Shown: positions 46,807-57,049, counted from the first letter of the stretch. The stretch is 64,000 nt of DNA from Polynucleobacter sp. es-EL-1 (GCF_018687975.1 NZ_CP061310.1:1839756-1903755), one strand, 5' to 3'. Numbers and translations: made by a program. The notes: generated from the sequence alone by a model not told the origin.

Positions 46807-49113
46807 TTATGCTGCCTCTTTTGCCAGATTCATAAACAATATTGATACTTTCGCGCCCACAACTTTATCGCCTTGCATCCGATTACGGATTTCAATTTTT
46901 GCGCCATGATCATCAACAATTTTCTTTACTACTGCTAAGCCCAATCCAGTGCCTTTACTTTTGGTGGTGATATAGGGCTCAAACGCCCTTGCCAATATCT
47001 TAGCTGGAAAACCAGACCCAGAATCACTAATTGAGAGGCGAACTGCGTTTTGCTGAACACCGCTTAATTCGCCGTAGGGCACTAACTCTGTTTTTACTTC
47101 CACTGGGGCACTTTGCTGCTCGCCCTCAAGGGTGGCATCTTGTGCATTTTGTAAAAGATTGTGGATGATCTGTCTTAATTGCGTAGGATCGCCCAGAATA
47201 CTTGGACATCGTGGATCCAGTTGCGTTTTAATTGGGCTGCCTTCATACAAACCCAGAATTTCTTGGGTTAGCGCATTGATGGATACTGGCTTTAATTGGG
47301 GGCTTGGAGTTTTAGCAAAATCCCTAAAGTCATTCACCATCTCTTTCATGGCTTGCACTTGACCAATAATCGTCTCAGTACTGCGATTAATCATTTCTTC
47401 CTGCTCAGGACTCAATTTGCCTGCCAGCTTGTGCTGAAGCCTTTCGGCAGAGAGTTGAATTGGGGTCAGAGGATTTTTAATCTCGTGGGCCAAACGTCTT
47501 GCCACCTCACTCCAAGCAATCGAGCGCTGAGCGCTCACAACGTCGGTAATGTCGTCAAACACGACCATGCGTAAATCTGCAGTCAGCTCTGTACCCCTCA
47601 CAAATAAGGTGACACCCAATTCATTCTCAAATTCATTAGTGCTATGCAGCTGAATTTGCTTTTGCCATACCGGGGCAGCTTTCTGCTGATTGCCCTGAGT
47701 AGACTCACCATCCACGCCGACGGCGAGCTTCATCGTGGCAAAGCCCTCCTTAATGGCCTGTTCAAACTCAACCAAAGAAGGGCTGTCACTTAGAGGACGA
47801 CCGTCAATCTGAGTTAGGTCTTGGCCAAATATTCGATCTGCGCCTGCATTACTTGAAACTACGTTGAAGTTTTTATCAAAAATACAGACGCCCGCAGTAA
47901 GACTGCCCAATACGGTCTCTAAAAACGTCTTGGACTCCTGCAGTGAAGTACGCGTATCGGCCAGCTGACGTGTCATGACATTAAATTGGCGCGTTAACAT
48001 ACCAAGCTCATCCCCGGTATCTAATTCTGGCTTAGGAGATAAATCGCCCTGTGCAACTGCTTGGGTTCCTTGGAGCAGCATCAAGAGTGGTCTTGCCAAC
48101 TGACGACCTAAAATCAGCGCCAAAGTGACAGCCACAAATACCGCAAAGAATAGCGTTAGGGTCAAAGTACCGACAAACATCTTACGCAAGCCCGAGCGTC
48201 CTAATGATTTTTCTTGATACTCACTATAAGCAGACTCAACCGCAAAGATATTCTTAGCCAGGGGGCTCGGAATAAAGCGTACCAACTGCACAAAGTACCG
48301 ATCCTCGATCGCCCTACCAGAATCTAGCTTGCCCTGAATGGGCTTTTTACGCACGATGGGCACAATCGCCCTGACACGATAACCCCGCTGTCCCTCGACC
48401 TCAGTTTGGTCTAAAAAAGTAATGCCATTCTTTTTAAATGCCTCAGCAACCACATCAGCGCTAGGGGCAGGGAAGAATTTTTTAGACTTTAACTCGCTCG
48501 ATAAAATTAATTTACGCTGGGCAGTAAAGAGACTGACCTCTTGGATGCCAAATTGATTACGAATTTTCATTACCATCGCTCCAACCTGATCTGAGCTTGT
48601 GCCTGCAGGAACTTGGGTGATCTGCTCGGCGATAAACCGACCTTCAGCCAAAATCTCCTCTTGAGCAACCTGTAAAGTAACGCGCCCCAACTCTAGACCA
48701 GAGTTCAACGCGGACTCCACTTTCACATCAAACCAAGTTTCAATGCTGCGAGATACGAATTGCAAAGAAACGCCGTACAAAATTAATCCTGGCACTACCC
48801 CTACCAAAGCAAAAATCATGGCCAGCTTTGCAATCAGGCGAGTACCAAAGCGCCCTTTGCGCCAACGAATTGCGATCACGGTGACTAAGGTCAGAATGAC
48901 TAAGATCAAACAAGCGCCGATCACTACATTTGCTGCGTAAAGCCAAATAAAGTAGTTATCAAAAAATTCGGTATTGGATGACGCGATTGAAAGCAGAAGC
49001 AATAGCAACAAAGCAAATGCACCAATCAGACCCATTGCTATTGGTAAAGCGCGTCTTTTCCAGGCGCTCTTTTCAAAGGCGTTTGAACCAATAAAGTCGA
49101 AAGATAGCTTCAT
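46807..49113 (-). CDS. ntrY: NtrY-like sensor histidine kinase
   Basis: The protein has 768 residues. The N-terminus has three or four membrane helices (to about 110) and a periplasmic/sensor part, then a HAMP (about 345-400, after LALILGRQLARPLLMLLQGT), a PAS-type domain and HisKA (phospho-His in RRLAHEIKNPLTPIQLSAER) and HATPase. It phosphorylates the NtrX-like regulator downstream. Its start overlaps the end of the DUF4390 gene by four bases. Confidence 0.93.
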   Translation of the reverse strand: MKLSFDFIGSNAFEKSAWKRRALPIAMGLIGAFALLLLLLLSIASSNTEFFDNYFIWLYAANVVIGACLILVILTLVTVIAIRWRKGRFGTRLIAKLAMIFALVGVVPGLILYGVSLQFVSRSIETWFDVKVESALNSGLELGRVTLQVAQEEILAEGRFIAEQITQVPAGTSSDQVGAMVMKIRNQFGIQEVSLFTAQRKLILSSELKSKKFFPAPSADVVAEAFKKNGITFLDQTEVEGQRGYRVRAIVPIVRKKPIQGKLDSGRAIEDRYFVQLVRFIPSPLAKNIFAVESAYSEYQEKSLGRSGLRKMFVGTLTLTLFFAVFVAVTLALILGRQLARPLLMLLQGTQAVAQGDLSPKPELDTGDELGMLTRQFNVMTRQLADTRTSLQESKTFLETVLGSLTAGVCIFDKNFNVVSSNAGADRIFGQDLTQIDGRPLSDSPSLVEFEQAIKEGFATMKLAVGVDGESTQGNQQKAAPVWQKQIQLHSTNEFENELGVTLFVRGTELTADLRMVVFDDITDVVSAQRSIAWSEVARRLAHEIKNPLTPIQLSAERLQHKLAGKLSPEQEEMINRSTETIIGQVQAMKEMVNDFRDFAKTPSPQLKPVSINALTQEILGLYEGSPIKTQLDPRCPSILGDPTQLRQIIHNLLQNAQDATLEGEQQSAPVEVKTELVPYGELSGVQQNAVRLSISDSGSGFPAKILARAFEPYITTKSKGTGLGLAVVKKIVDDHGAKIEIRNRMQGDKVVGAKVSILFMNLAKEAA

Positions 49114-49691
49114 CGCTTAATTGGGTTTGCGCTATTAGGGGGAAATGAGAAGCGGAGCCAATCGCTAGAAACGTTCCAGTCCCGGTTATTCAAGGCATTT
49201 ACCTGAAAAGGCTTTGGCAATTTGCTTAAATCCAGCGTCATTCTCAAGGCGGCGGTGTAGGATTTGCCCGGATCTATTTGATTGTTGTCGACTACTTTCC
49301 AGCCGCCAATCGTACCGACTGCCTGCAATGCCTCAAGTATCGTTTTTGCGGAGAATGTAAATCCCTCGGAGGCAATACGATATTGCTGTGTAATTGGTTG
49401 ATAGGAGAGGCGCGTCTGACGCTGAGCCAATGCTGGTTTCTCATCAAACCAATACCAGCGAGAGCGTGTCACATCAAACTCCGTTTGAAAGTAGAGCACT
49501 ACACCCTTTTTGACAGCATCCTCTAAGCCTGGCGCCAATTCAATTTGGAATGTTGCATTCAATAGCCAATCGTTATCCGCCCGCTCCATCTCAACGGACT
49601 TTATTCTGATGCCTTCTGCATGAGCTGATACTGAAACAAAGTTCAGTATCAACAAACTACAAAAAATGAACTGTTTAATGCACTGGCTCAT
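49110..49691 (-). CDS. DUF4390 exported protein
   Basis: The protein has 193 residues with a signal peptide (FCSLLILNFVSVSAHA). The mature domain has the DUF4390 pattern DNDWLLNATFQIELAPGLED and RSRWYWFDEKPALAQRQTRL. It is always between rsmB and ntrY in related genomes, and shares four-base overlaps with both, so a role in signalling to NtrY is possible but unproven. Confidence 0.88.
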   Translation of the reverse strand: MSQCIKQFIFCSLLILNFVSVSAHAEGIRIKSVEMERADNDWLLNATFQIELAPGLEDAVKKGVVLYFQTEFDVTRSRWYWFDEKPALAQRQTRLSYQPITQQYRIASEGFTFSAKTILEALQAVGTIGGWKVVDNNQIDPGKSYTAALRMTLDLSKLPKPFQVNALNNRDWNVSSDWLRFSFPPNSANPIKR

Positions 49692-51001
49692 GACCCATTT
49701 TTCTTAAACAAAGCATAGTAAAAGCCGTCATTGATCCCCGTTGGCAAAATCTGTCCGGGGGCATTCAATCGTAATGCATCGTCGTGCTCTGTAGCAAACC
49801 AACTTGCTTGATTCTCTCCCTCCTCGGGAAATACAGAGCAAGTCACATATAACAAGGTACCACCTGGTTTAAGCATATTCCAAGACTGCGTCAAAATAGC
49901 GCGCTGACGTTGTTGCAAGGCCAAAATATCTGCCTCGCGTCTGAGAAATGGAATGTCGGGGTGCCTAGAAACAATGCCCGATGCTGAGCAAGGGGCGTCT
50001 AACAAAATTTTGTCAAAGGGCTTGCCATCCCACCATGCTGCTTTGGAGGCGTCACCCCGCACAATTTTTACAGCCTGTGACTGAAGACGTAATCGGTCAA
50101 GATTTCCACCAATCTTTGTAATCCGTTGTCCGTCTAACTCTAAGGCAATCAGCTCACAATCTGCAAGCTCTAATAAGTGAGCGCTTTTGCCACCGGGAGC
50201 AGCGCAAGCATCTAGTACCCGATCGCCCGGTTGAGGATCTAACAATATCGCGGCAATCTGCGCTCCCGCATCTTGAACTGAAACGGCGCCGCTATAAAAC
50301 CCAGGCAAATCTCCCACGGGAACCGGGTCTTTGAGTAGCAAAGCTGAATGTAATGACACGCCTGCAATTTCAGTAATTGGAGTTGCCTCAATACCTGCCT
50401 CTTGCAAAAGTTGTTGATACTCTTCGCGGGTGTATTGCCGAGCATTCACTCGCAAAATTAACGGTGCGCGTTGCGCTTGCCCCAGCAATATAGATTGCCA
50501 TGACTTTGGGTAATTCCGCTTTAGACTTGCTCTCCACCAGGGCGGGAAAAACATAGGGATCGGATCGGGAGGGTAAGGTTTTTCACGTTCTGCTTTTATG
50601 GCTAGACTTACCTTACGAAGTACAGCATTAACCAAGCCTTTAGCATACTGGGTGGGCTCATACTCACTACATGCAGTCACGGCTTGGTCGACAATCGTAT
50701 GAGAAGCGTAGCCCTTGCCATCACTATCAGATTGCAAAAATAGCGGTATGGCAACACTCAATAAATACTCCACTTCAGGTGGCGGTGCTTTTGGAATAAA
50801 TTGCTTAATAAGCTCGTGGGATTTGACCCATTTACGCAAAGCATCAAAACTCAAACTTTGAACAATTGGGCGCTCATGCGTATCGAGCTGATCAAGCACT
50901 TCAGTTAACGAACGTCCAAGCATGACCTCGCCAACGGCTTGAGCCGAAATAGTGATCGCCTCTGAAAGCGGAAGACTGCGTGGTTTTTTCTGGTCCGTCA
51001 A
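49688..51001 (-). CDS. rsmB: 16S rRNA cytosine-967 C5-methyltransferase
   Basis: The protein has about 437 residues. The N-terminal NusB-like RNA domain (about 10-150) is followed by a methyltransferase domain with SAM motif DACAAPGGKSAHLLEL, the catalytic Cys in DAPCSASGIVSRHPDI and the second Cys in VTCSVFPEEGENQ. I prefer the TTG at 51001, with GGAG about 8-12 bases upstream, over the ATG at 51028, which would overlap htpX. It is in the def-fmt-htpX operon. Confidence 0.93.
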   Translation of the reverse strand: MTDQKKPRSLPLSEAITISAQAVGEVMLGRSLTEVLDQLDTHERPIVQSLSFDALRKWVKSHELIKQFIPKAPPPEVEYLLSVAIPLFLQSDSDGKGYASHTIVDQAVTACSEYEPTQYAKGLVNAVLRKVSLAIKAEREKPYPPDPIPMFFPPWWRASLKRNYPKSWQSILLGQAQRAPLILRVNARQYTREEYQQLLQEAGIEATPITEIAGVSLHSALLLKDPVPVGDLPGFYSGAVSVQDAGAQIAAILLDPQPGDRVLDACAAPGGKSAHLLELADCELIALELDGQRITKIGGNLDRLRLQSQAVKIVRGDASKAAWWDGKPFDKILLDAPCSASGIVSRHPDIPFLRREADILALQQRQRAILTQSWNMLKPGGTLLYVTCSVFPEEGENQASWFATEHDDALRLNAPGQILPTGINDGFYYALFKKNGS

Positions 51002-51002
51002 A

Positions 51003-51869
51003 TTACTCCGCTCCGGGATATGCCCCATCTTTAGCCATACTCAATAAACGCGCTACACGCTCTTCTGTTGGAGGATGCGTAGAAAAGAGCTGTGCCAATC
51101 CACCAGCACTTAAGGGATTGAGAATCATCATTTGCGCAGTTTCTGGATGCCGTTCAACAGCATGGAAAGGCGTACCCTGTGCATAGGCATGAATTTTCTC
51201 TAATGCACGAGCTAACGCCTCTGGGTCAGAACTAATTTCAGCGCCTCCACGATCTGCTTCATATTCCCTGGCACGCGAGATACTCATTTGAATCATACTG
51301 GCGGCTAGCGGCGCCAATATAGCCACCATAATGCTCGCAATCGGATTATGGGGTCGGCCATCGGAATCTCGACCACCAAAGAACATTGCAAAATTGGCTA
51401 ATGCTGATATTGCTCCTGCCATGGTTGCTGCAATTGTTGAAATTAAAATATCACGGTGCCGAACATGGGCAAGCTCATGGGCCATCACGCCACGCAACTC
51501 ACGGCGACTTAACACTTTTAATATGCCTGTGGTAGCAGCCACTGAAGCGTTTTCAGGATTGCGGCCTGTAGCAAATGCATTAGGGGCAGCCTCATCAATC
51601 AAGAAAACTTTAGGCATGGGTAGTCCAGCCCGTTCTGCCAACTCTTTAACCATGGCATAAAACTCTGGGGCACTACGCTCATCAACTTGCTGTGCATTAG
51701 TCATCTTCAGAACCAGGGTGTCTGAAAACCAATAGCTAAAAAAGTTCATGCCCACGGCCATTAGTAAGGCCATGAGCATACCCTGCTCACCACCAATCAT
51801 GCCACCAACAATAATGAAGAGTGCCGTAATTGCGGCCATTAACACTGCTGTCTTTGCAAAATTAAACAT
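51003..51869 (-). CDS. htpX: Membrane zinc metalloprotease HtpX
   Basis: The protein has 288 residues with four membrane helices, two before and two after the HExxH site [12 protein letters not shown]. The third zinc ligand is the Glu in [11 protein letters not shown]. HtpX removes misfolded inner-membrane proteins. It is 13 bases after fmt and nearly touches rsmB, within the def-to-ntrX operon. Confidence 0.96.
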   Translation of the reverse strand: MFNFAKTAVLMAAITALFIIVGGMIGGEQGMLMALLMAVGMNFFSYWFSDTLVLKMTNAQQVDERSAPEFYAMVKELAERAGLPMPKVFLIDEAAPNAFATGRNPENASVAATTGILKVLSRRELRGVMAHELAHVRHRDILISTIAATMAGAISALANFAMFFGGRDSDGRPHNPIASIMVAILAPLAASMIQMSISRAREYEADRGGAEISSDPEALARALEKIHAYAQGTPFHAVERHPETAQMMILNPLSAGGLAQLFSTHPPTEERVARLLSMAKDGAYPGAE

Positions 51870-51882
51870 TCACTCCTCCTTG

Positions 51883-52884
51883 CTAATCATTGCGTTTTTG
51901 AAATTGCATCTTCAAATGTCCATCATTGCTAATTGAAATGCATTGGGCTGCAGGCAATCTTTTTCCGCCCGCTTTTTGCATTTCAAGAATTTCGATGACG
52001 CCTTCGCCACACTGAACATAAATACCGCTCTTGCTAGCACCTACAATCTCACCGGGTAGCTTACTTTGTACAGGTAATGTCTGGCCGGGTAAAGATGAAT
52101 TCCATATTTTCAAATGCTCGCCATTCAAAGAACTGGTGGCGCCTGGGAATGGATTAAATGCGCGAATGCGCCGATCAATTTGAGTCGCGCTCAGCTGCCA
52201 ATCAATTTCAGCCTCGCTTTTCAGTATTTTCTCTGCATAGCTAAAACCTTGGGCCGGCTGAGCAATGTTGATAAGCTCATGCCCCAGGTCTAGATTGTTA
52301 AGAACCTCTACCATCGCTTGCGCACCTAGCTGGGCAAGCCGATCATGCAAAGTAGCAGTCGTTTCCTGCGCAGAAATCATTAACTCTTTTACCAACACGA
52401 CGTCACCTGTATCTAGGCCCGCATCCATCTGCATGATGCTAATGCCAGTCACCTCATCACCACTTTCAATACTTCTTTGAATGGGCGCGGCGCCACGCCA
52501 ACGGGGCAGCAGAGAAGCATGGATATTAAAACAGCCGTGTCTACCTTGAGCTGAAGCGAGATCTAAAAATTCCTGGGGCAGAATCAAGCCATAAGCAACT
52601 ACGACCATCGCATCAAAATCAGTATCCGAAAGAACTTCATAAGTATTGCGGGCTGCATCCCGCTTTTGCATATCTGCGTGCGTCTGCCTTAAAGTCTCTG
52701 GCTGCAATACTGGAATATTTTTTTCCTGAGCAAACATCTTTACTGGACTTGACTGTAATTGCATACCTCTACCAGCACGACGATCTGGCTGCGTCAGGGT
52801 TAAAACAATTTTATGTCCAGCGGCATCAATTGCACGCATCGCAATTGCAGCAAATTCAGGGGTGCCTGCAAAAACAATTTTCAT
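51883..52884 (-). CDS. fmt: Methionyl-tRNA formyltransferase
   Basis: The protein has 333 residues. It formylates initiator Met-tRNA using 10-formyl-THF. The catalytic triad region is visible: FNIHASLLPRWRGAAPIQRS (Asn and His) and the Asp in MQMDAGLDTGDV. The C-terminal OB-fold ends around AGGKRLPAAQ. It is preceded by def with seven bases between them, the usual def-fmt pair. Confidence 0.97.
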   Translation of the reverse strand: MKIVFAGTPEFAAIAMRAIDAAGHKIVLTLTQPDRRAGRGMQLQSSPVKMFAQEKNIPVLQPETLRQTHADMQKRDAARNTYEVLSDTDFDAMVVVAYGLILPQEFLDLASAQGRHGCFNIHASLLPRWRGAAPIQRSIESGDEVTGISIMQMDAGLDTGDVVLVKELMISAQETTATLHDRLAQLGAQAMVEVLNNLDLGHELINIAQPAQGFSYAEKILKSEAEIDWQLSATQIDRRIRAFNPFPGATSSLNGEHLKIWNSSLPGQTLPVQSKLPGEIVGASKSGIYVQCGEGVIEILEMQKAGGKRLPAAQCISISNDGHLKMQFQKRND

Positions 52885-52891
52885 CGGGCGC

Positions 52892-53407
52892 TTAGCGCTG
52901 ACCTATCAATTCTTTGGCGCGTTTTTTCATCTTTAATAAGATTCGATTTCGCTTAAGCATTGATAAGTGCTCAACAAAAACTTTACCCTTTAGATGATCC
53001 ATCTCGTGCTGCAGACAGACAGACAATAGGCCATCGGCCTCAAGCTCAAACTCTTTTCCATGAATATCAAGCGCCTTAACTCTCACCACGGCCGGACGAT
53101 CGACTTCATCATAATATTCAGGCACTGATAAACAACCTTCGCGCCATGATTTTTTCTCAGGGCTAGACCATACCAATTCAGGGTTAATGAAAACCATCAG
53201 CGCATCTTGACCGTCTGACACATCAATCACAATAATTTGCTCATGTATATCAACCTGTGTCGCGGCTAAGCCTACGCCAGGAGCGTCATACATTGTTTCG
53301 GCCATATCAGCCACAATTTTTCGAATACGAGCATCTACCTGCGCAACAGGTTTGGCAACCTTCAATAGGCGCGGATCGGGATAGCAGAGAACAGTTAATA
53401 AAGCCAT
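52892..53407 (-). CDS. def: Peptide deformylase
   Basis: The protein has 171 residues. The three motifs are [24 protein letters not shown] (Cys ligand) and [12 protein letters not shown] (HExxH-type, two His ligands). It removes the formyl group from nascent proteins. The start at 53407 gives the usual [14 protein letters not shown] opening; the frame extends to 53452. It is the first gene of the operon and divergent from dprA. Confidence 0.97.
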   Translation of the reverse strand: MALLTVLCYPDPRLLKVAKPVAQVDARIRKIVADMAETMYDAPGVGLAATQVDIHEQIIVIDVSDGQDALMVFINPELVWSSPEKKSWREGCLSVPEYYDEVDRPAVVRVKALDIHGKEFELEADGLLSVCLQHEMDHLKGKVFVEHLSMLKRNRILLKMKKRAKELIGQR

Positions 53408-53478
53408 GTAGGAATTATCTAACAGACTAATCATGCTGTCCCGATAGTGCAAATTTTCCTTAAGCTGAAAATTGTTTT

Positions 53479-54159
53479 ATGCACACGTCCAAACAATCTC
53501 AAAACTCTCAAATCTTCACGATTGGGCGCAATACTTCGGACTACCCAAGTCGGCTTCTAGATTTAGCTGACCCGCCCCAGCTACTATATATAGTGGGAAA
53601 TCCTGCTCTCCTGAACCTGCCAATGCTTGCCATCGTGGGCTCTCGTAATGCCAGCCCGGAGGGCCTTAAACATGGCCATTACTTTGCCCAATCTCTCGCT
53701 AGTGAGGGGCTGCTAGTGATCTCTGGCTTGGCTCGGGGCATTGATGGCGCAGCACATTACGGGGCCATTGGCAGCAATGGCAACCATCCTACGATCGCCG
53801 TCTGTGGGACCGGCCTTGATGTGGTCTATCCTAAAGAACATCACTATCTTGCCAAAAAGATTGGCAATTGTGGCCTATTAATCTCTGAACTGGCGCCTGG
53901 GACTGGCCCTACACCAGGAAACTTTCCCAGGCGTAACCGCATTATTGCCGCCCTTTCATTAGGAGTTTTGGTCATCGAGGCAGCAGAAAAATCAGGATCC
54001 CTCATTACAGCCAGACTCGCCTGTGAGCTCGGCCGTGAAGTCTTTGCTTTGCCGGGATCGATTCGGAACCCCCTGGCCAAAGGGTGCCATCAGTTAATTC
54101 AACAAGGGGCAAAATTAGTCCAAGGGCCTAGGGATATTCTTGAAGAATTGCATTTTTAG
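53479..54159 (+). CDS. dprA: Minimal DprA (DNA processing protein A)
   Basis: The protein has 226 residues and is essentially only the Rossmann-fold DprA core: IVGSRNASPEGLKHGHYFAQ, then ISGLARGIDGAAHYGAI and ISELAPGTGPTPGNFPRRNR. It lacks both the N-terminal SAM-like domain and the C-terminal winged helix of longer DprA proteins (about 370 residues). DprA loads RecA on incoming single-stranded DNA during transformation. The core, including the dimer and DNA pocket residues, is intact. Confidence 0.93.
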   Translation: MHTSKQSQNSQIFTIGRNTSDYPSRLLDLADPPQLLYIVGNPALLNLPMLAIVGSRNASPEGLKHGHYFAQSLASEGLLVISGLARGIDGAAHYGAIGSNGNHPTIAVCGTGLDVVYPKEHHYLAKKIGNCGLLISELAPGTGPTPGNFPRRNRIIAALSLGVLVIEAAEKSGSLITARLACELGREVFALPGSIRNPLAKGCHQLIQQGAKLVQGPRDILEELHF

Positions 54160-54162
54160 CTG

Positions 54163-54198
54163 AAAACCCTATTTAAGGCTATTTAAAGAGGGGTTTTT
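54163..54198 (+). terminator. Terminator between dprA and topB
   Basis: AAAACCC and GGGTTTTT pair around a loop of about 20 AT-rich bases containing two TATTTAA repeats. It begins four bases after the dprA stop. The 220-base dprA-topB gap has no further gene; it is AT-rich with TTTAAA repeats. Confidence 0.6.
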
Positions 54199-54379
54199 GG
54201 CTAAATTCCTGTTCAGATAGCACAAAATCTAAGTCCATAATTGCGAGATTTTGGACTTTTAGCAATTTATCGGTTAATAATAAAAAAGGGCTTAAAGATG
54301 CCAAAACCGAGATTTGGTTTAAATTGATCATCCTTTTCCCTATTAAAACCCCATTTAAAGCTCAAATTTAGGCAAACGC

Positions 54380-57049
54380 GTGGCTACTAAAGCAACTTCC
54401 AAAAAAAGCAGTTCAAAATCTTCGGCCGTAGATCATCCTAAGGCGCTGATCATTGCCGAAAAGCCCTCGGTTGCCAGTGATATTGCCAAAGCCTTGGGAG
54501 GCTTTACTAAATATGAAGACTATTTTGAGAGTGATGACTTTGTCATCTCATCTGCCGTTGGCCATCTTCTAGAGATTGCGGCGCCCGAGGAATTTGATGT
54601 CAAGCGAGGCAAATGGTCTTTTGCCAATCTGCCAGTTGTTCCGCCTTACTTCGATTTACGCCCTATCGCGAAAACGGAATCTCGCCTAAAGGTATTGCAA
54701 AAACTCATTAAGCGCAAAGATGTTACCGAACTCATTAACGCCTGTGACGCAGGACGTGAGGGCGAGCTGATCTTCAGACTCATTGCGCAACATGCAAAAG
54801 CGCCGCAAGCTATTAAAAGACTCTGGTTGCAGTCGATGACTCCGGCTGCAATTCGGGAAGGGTTTGCCTCCTTGCGCAGTGATACTGACATGCAGCCCCT
54901 TGCCGATGCAGCCCGTTGCCGCTCTGAAGCCGACTGGTTGGTTGGTATTAATGGCACACGAGCAATGACGGCCTTTAATAGCAAGAGTGGGGGCTTCTTT
55001 CTAACTACAGTTGGTAGGGTACAAACTCCAACGCTCTCCATCGTCGTAGAACGTGAAGAGCTGATTCGTAAATTTGTATCGAAAGACTATTGGGAAGTAA
55101 AGGCTGAATTCATTGCGTCAGCGGGGGTATATGAAGGCCGGTGGTTTGATCCTAAATTTAAAAAGGATGCGACCGAGCCGGATGCTCGCGAGAATCGACT
55201 CTGGAGTGAGGCAGCAGCTCAAAGTATTGTTGCTGCTTGCCGCGGGAAAAAAGCCAGCGTTAAAGAAGAGGCCAAGCCAGCAACTCAACTAGCGCCTCAA
55301 TTATTTGATTTAACCAGCCTTCAACGAGAAGCTAACGCACGCTTTGGCTTCTCTGCCAAAAATACTTTGGGTTTAGCGCAAGCGCTTTATGAGCGTCATA
55401 AGGTGCTAACTTATCCACGTACAGACTCCAAAGCCCTGCCGGAAGACTACTTAGATACTGTCAAGCAGACCATGGAAAATCTTGCTGAGCATTCGCAAGA
55501 ATATCGACCTTTTGCAAAACAAATTTTGCAAGGCGACCCTAAGGACGCAAAAGCAAAAGCAGGCTATGGCTGGATCAAACCAAATAAGCGAATTTTTGAT
55601 AATTCCAAAATTTCAGATCACTTTGCTATTATTCCAACCCTTGAGTCTCCTAAGACACTAAGCGAGCCCGAGCAAAAACTATATGACTTAGTGGTGCGCC
55701 GTTTCCTGGCCGTCTTTTATCCTGCAGCCGAGTTCCGAGTTACCACTCGCATTACTGAAGCATCTGGTCATCACTTCAAAACGGAAGGTCGTGTATTGGT
55801 TAATCCAGGATGGTTAACTGTATACGGAAGATCAAATCAGGCTGATGATGAACTGGTACCAGTTCAAGAAGGTGAATCTGTTCAGAATGAATCGATCGCA
55901 GCAGTTCCATTAAAAACAAAACCACCAGCGCGCTATACCGAAGCAACATTGCTATCGGCCATGGAGAGTGCTGGCAAATGGGTTGATGATGATGAGATGC
56001 GCGAAGCAATGGCTGAAAAAGGTTTAGGTACTCCTGCAACGCGCGCAGCAATTATTGAGGGACTGCTTGCAGAAAAATATATGGTTCGCGAAGCACGCGA
56101 GCTCATACCAACTGCCAAAGCTTTTCAACTCATGACGCTTTTGCGTGGCCTTGATGTCGAAGAGTTAACTAGGCCAGACCTCACCGGTAGCTGGGAAAAT
56201 AAGTTATCGCTGATTGAGCGTGGTGAAATGAATCGCGATACTTTCATGCAAGAAATTGCACAAATGACTCAGCGCATTGTTAAGCGCGCCAAAGAATACG
56301 ACAGCGATACCATTCCTGGCGACTATGCAACGATGTCAACTCCGTGCCCACATTGCAAAGGGCCAGTCAAAGAAAATTACCGTCGCTTTGCTTGTGAAAA
56401 ATGTGGCTTTACGATTAGTAAAACCCCCGGTGGTCGTGCCTTTGAGTATCCAGAAGTAGAAGAGCTCTTGAAAGAGAAAACCATTGGGCCGCTACAAGGC
56501 TTTCGCAGCAAAATGGGCAGACCTTTTGCAGCGATCATTAAGCTGACAGAAATTCCTGAAGATGATGCAGATTATCCTAATGCTGGTTTCAAGCTAGAGT
56601 TTGATTTTGGCAATGCACAGGAAGATGAGTCTGAGGCTATCGACTTTACTGGCAGACAGGCTTTGGGCGTTTGTCCAAAATGTTCTGGCGCTGTGTATGA
56701 AGACGGCATGCGCTATCTTTGTGAAAACAATACCGGGCCAAATAAATCCTGTGACTTTAAAACGGGCAAGGTTGTTTTACAGCAAGAGATATCTGCTGAG
56801 CAGGTTCAAAAACTACTCAAAGAAGGAAAGACAGACTTGCTCACCAACTTCAAGTCGAATCGAACTGGTCGTGGCTTTAAAGCTTATTTAGCCCTGGGCC
56901 CAGACGGCAAGATTGGCTTTGAATTTGAGGCGAAAGCGCCCAAAGAAGGTGGTGCTGCTAAAGCACCTGCGAAGAAACGTGCCGGAGCAAGTGCAGCCAG
57001 CAAGTCGGCAGCAAAACCTAAGCGTGCCAGCAAAGCAAAGTCGTCCTGA
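54380..57049 (+). CDS. topB: Type IA DNA topoisomerase III
   Basis: The protein has 889 residues and starts at GTG. The Toprim domain begins ALIIAEKPSVASDIAKALGG and has NACDAGREGELIFRLI; the active Tyr is Y345 in LTYPRTDSKAL. These forms match TopB rather than TopA. The C-terminus has a four-Cys zinc ribbon (CPHCKGPV...CEKCGF), a second Cys cluster (CPKCSG, KSCDF) and a basic Ala/Lys tail. It decatenates and relaxes single-stranded DNA. Its last 166 bases overlap the mnmC-like gene on the other strand. Confidence 0.93.
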   Translation: MATKATSKKSSSKSSAVDHPKALIIAEKPSVASDIAKALGGFTKYEDYFESDDFVISSAVGHLLEIAAPEEFDVKRGKWSFANLPVVPPYFDLRPIAKTESRLKVLQKLIKRKDVTELINACDAGREGELIFRLIAQHAKAPQAIKRLWLQSMTPAAIREGFASLRSDTDMQPLADAARCRSEADWLVGINGTRAMTAFNSKSGGFFLTTVGRVQTPTLSIVVEREELIRKFVSKDYWEVKAEFIASAGVYEGRWFDPKFKKDATEPDARENRLWSEAAAQSIVAACRGKKASVKEEAKPATQLAPQLFDLTSLQREANARFGFSAKNTLGLAQALYERHKVLTYPRTDSKALPEDYLDTVKQTMENLAEHSQEYRPFAKQILQGDPKDAKAKAGYGWIKPNKRIFDNSKISDHFAIIPTLESPKTLSEPEQKLYDLVVRRFLAVFYPAAEFRVTTRITEASGHHFKTEGRVLVNPGWLTVYGRSNQADDELVPVQEGESVQNESIAAVPLKTKPPARYTEATLLSAMESAGKWVDDDEMREAMAEKGLGTPATRAAIIEGLLAEKYMVREARELIPTAKAFQLMTLLRGLDVEELTRPDLTGSWENKLSLIERGEMNRDTFMQEIAQMTQRIVKRAKEYDSDTIPGDYATMSTPCPHCKGPVKENYRRFACEKCGFTISKTPGGRAFEYPEVEELLKEKTIGPLQGFRSKMGRPFAAIIKLTEIPEDDADYPNAGFKLEFDFGNAQEDESEAIDFTGRQALGVCPKCSGAVYEDGMRYLCENNTGPNKSCDFKTGKVVLQQEISAEQVQKLLKEGKTDLLTNFKSNRTGRGFKAYLALGPDGKIGFEFEAKAPKEGGAAKAPAKKRAGASAASKSAAKPKRASKAKSS

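Noticed and set aside
54380..57049. Calling the topoisomerase TopA
   Set aside because: The Toprim motifs (IAEKPSVASDIA, ACDAGREGELIF) and the active-site context match topoisomerase III rather than topoisomerase I.
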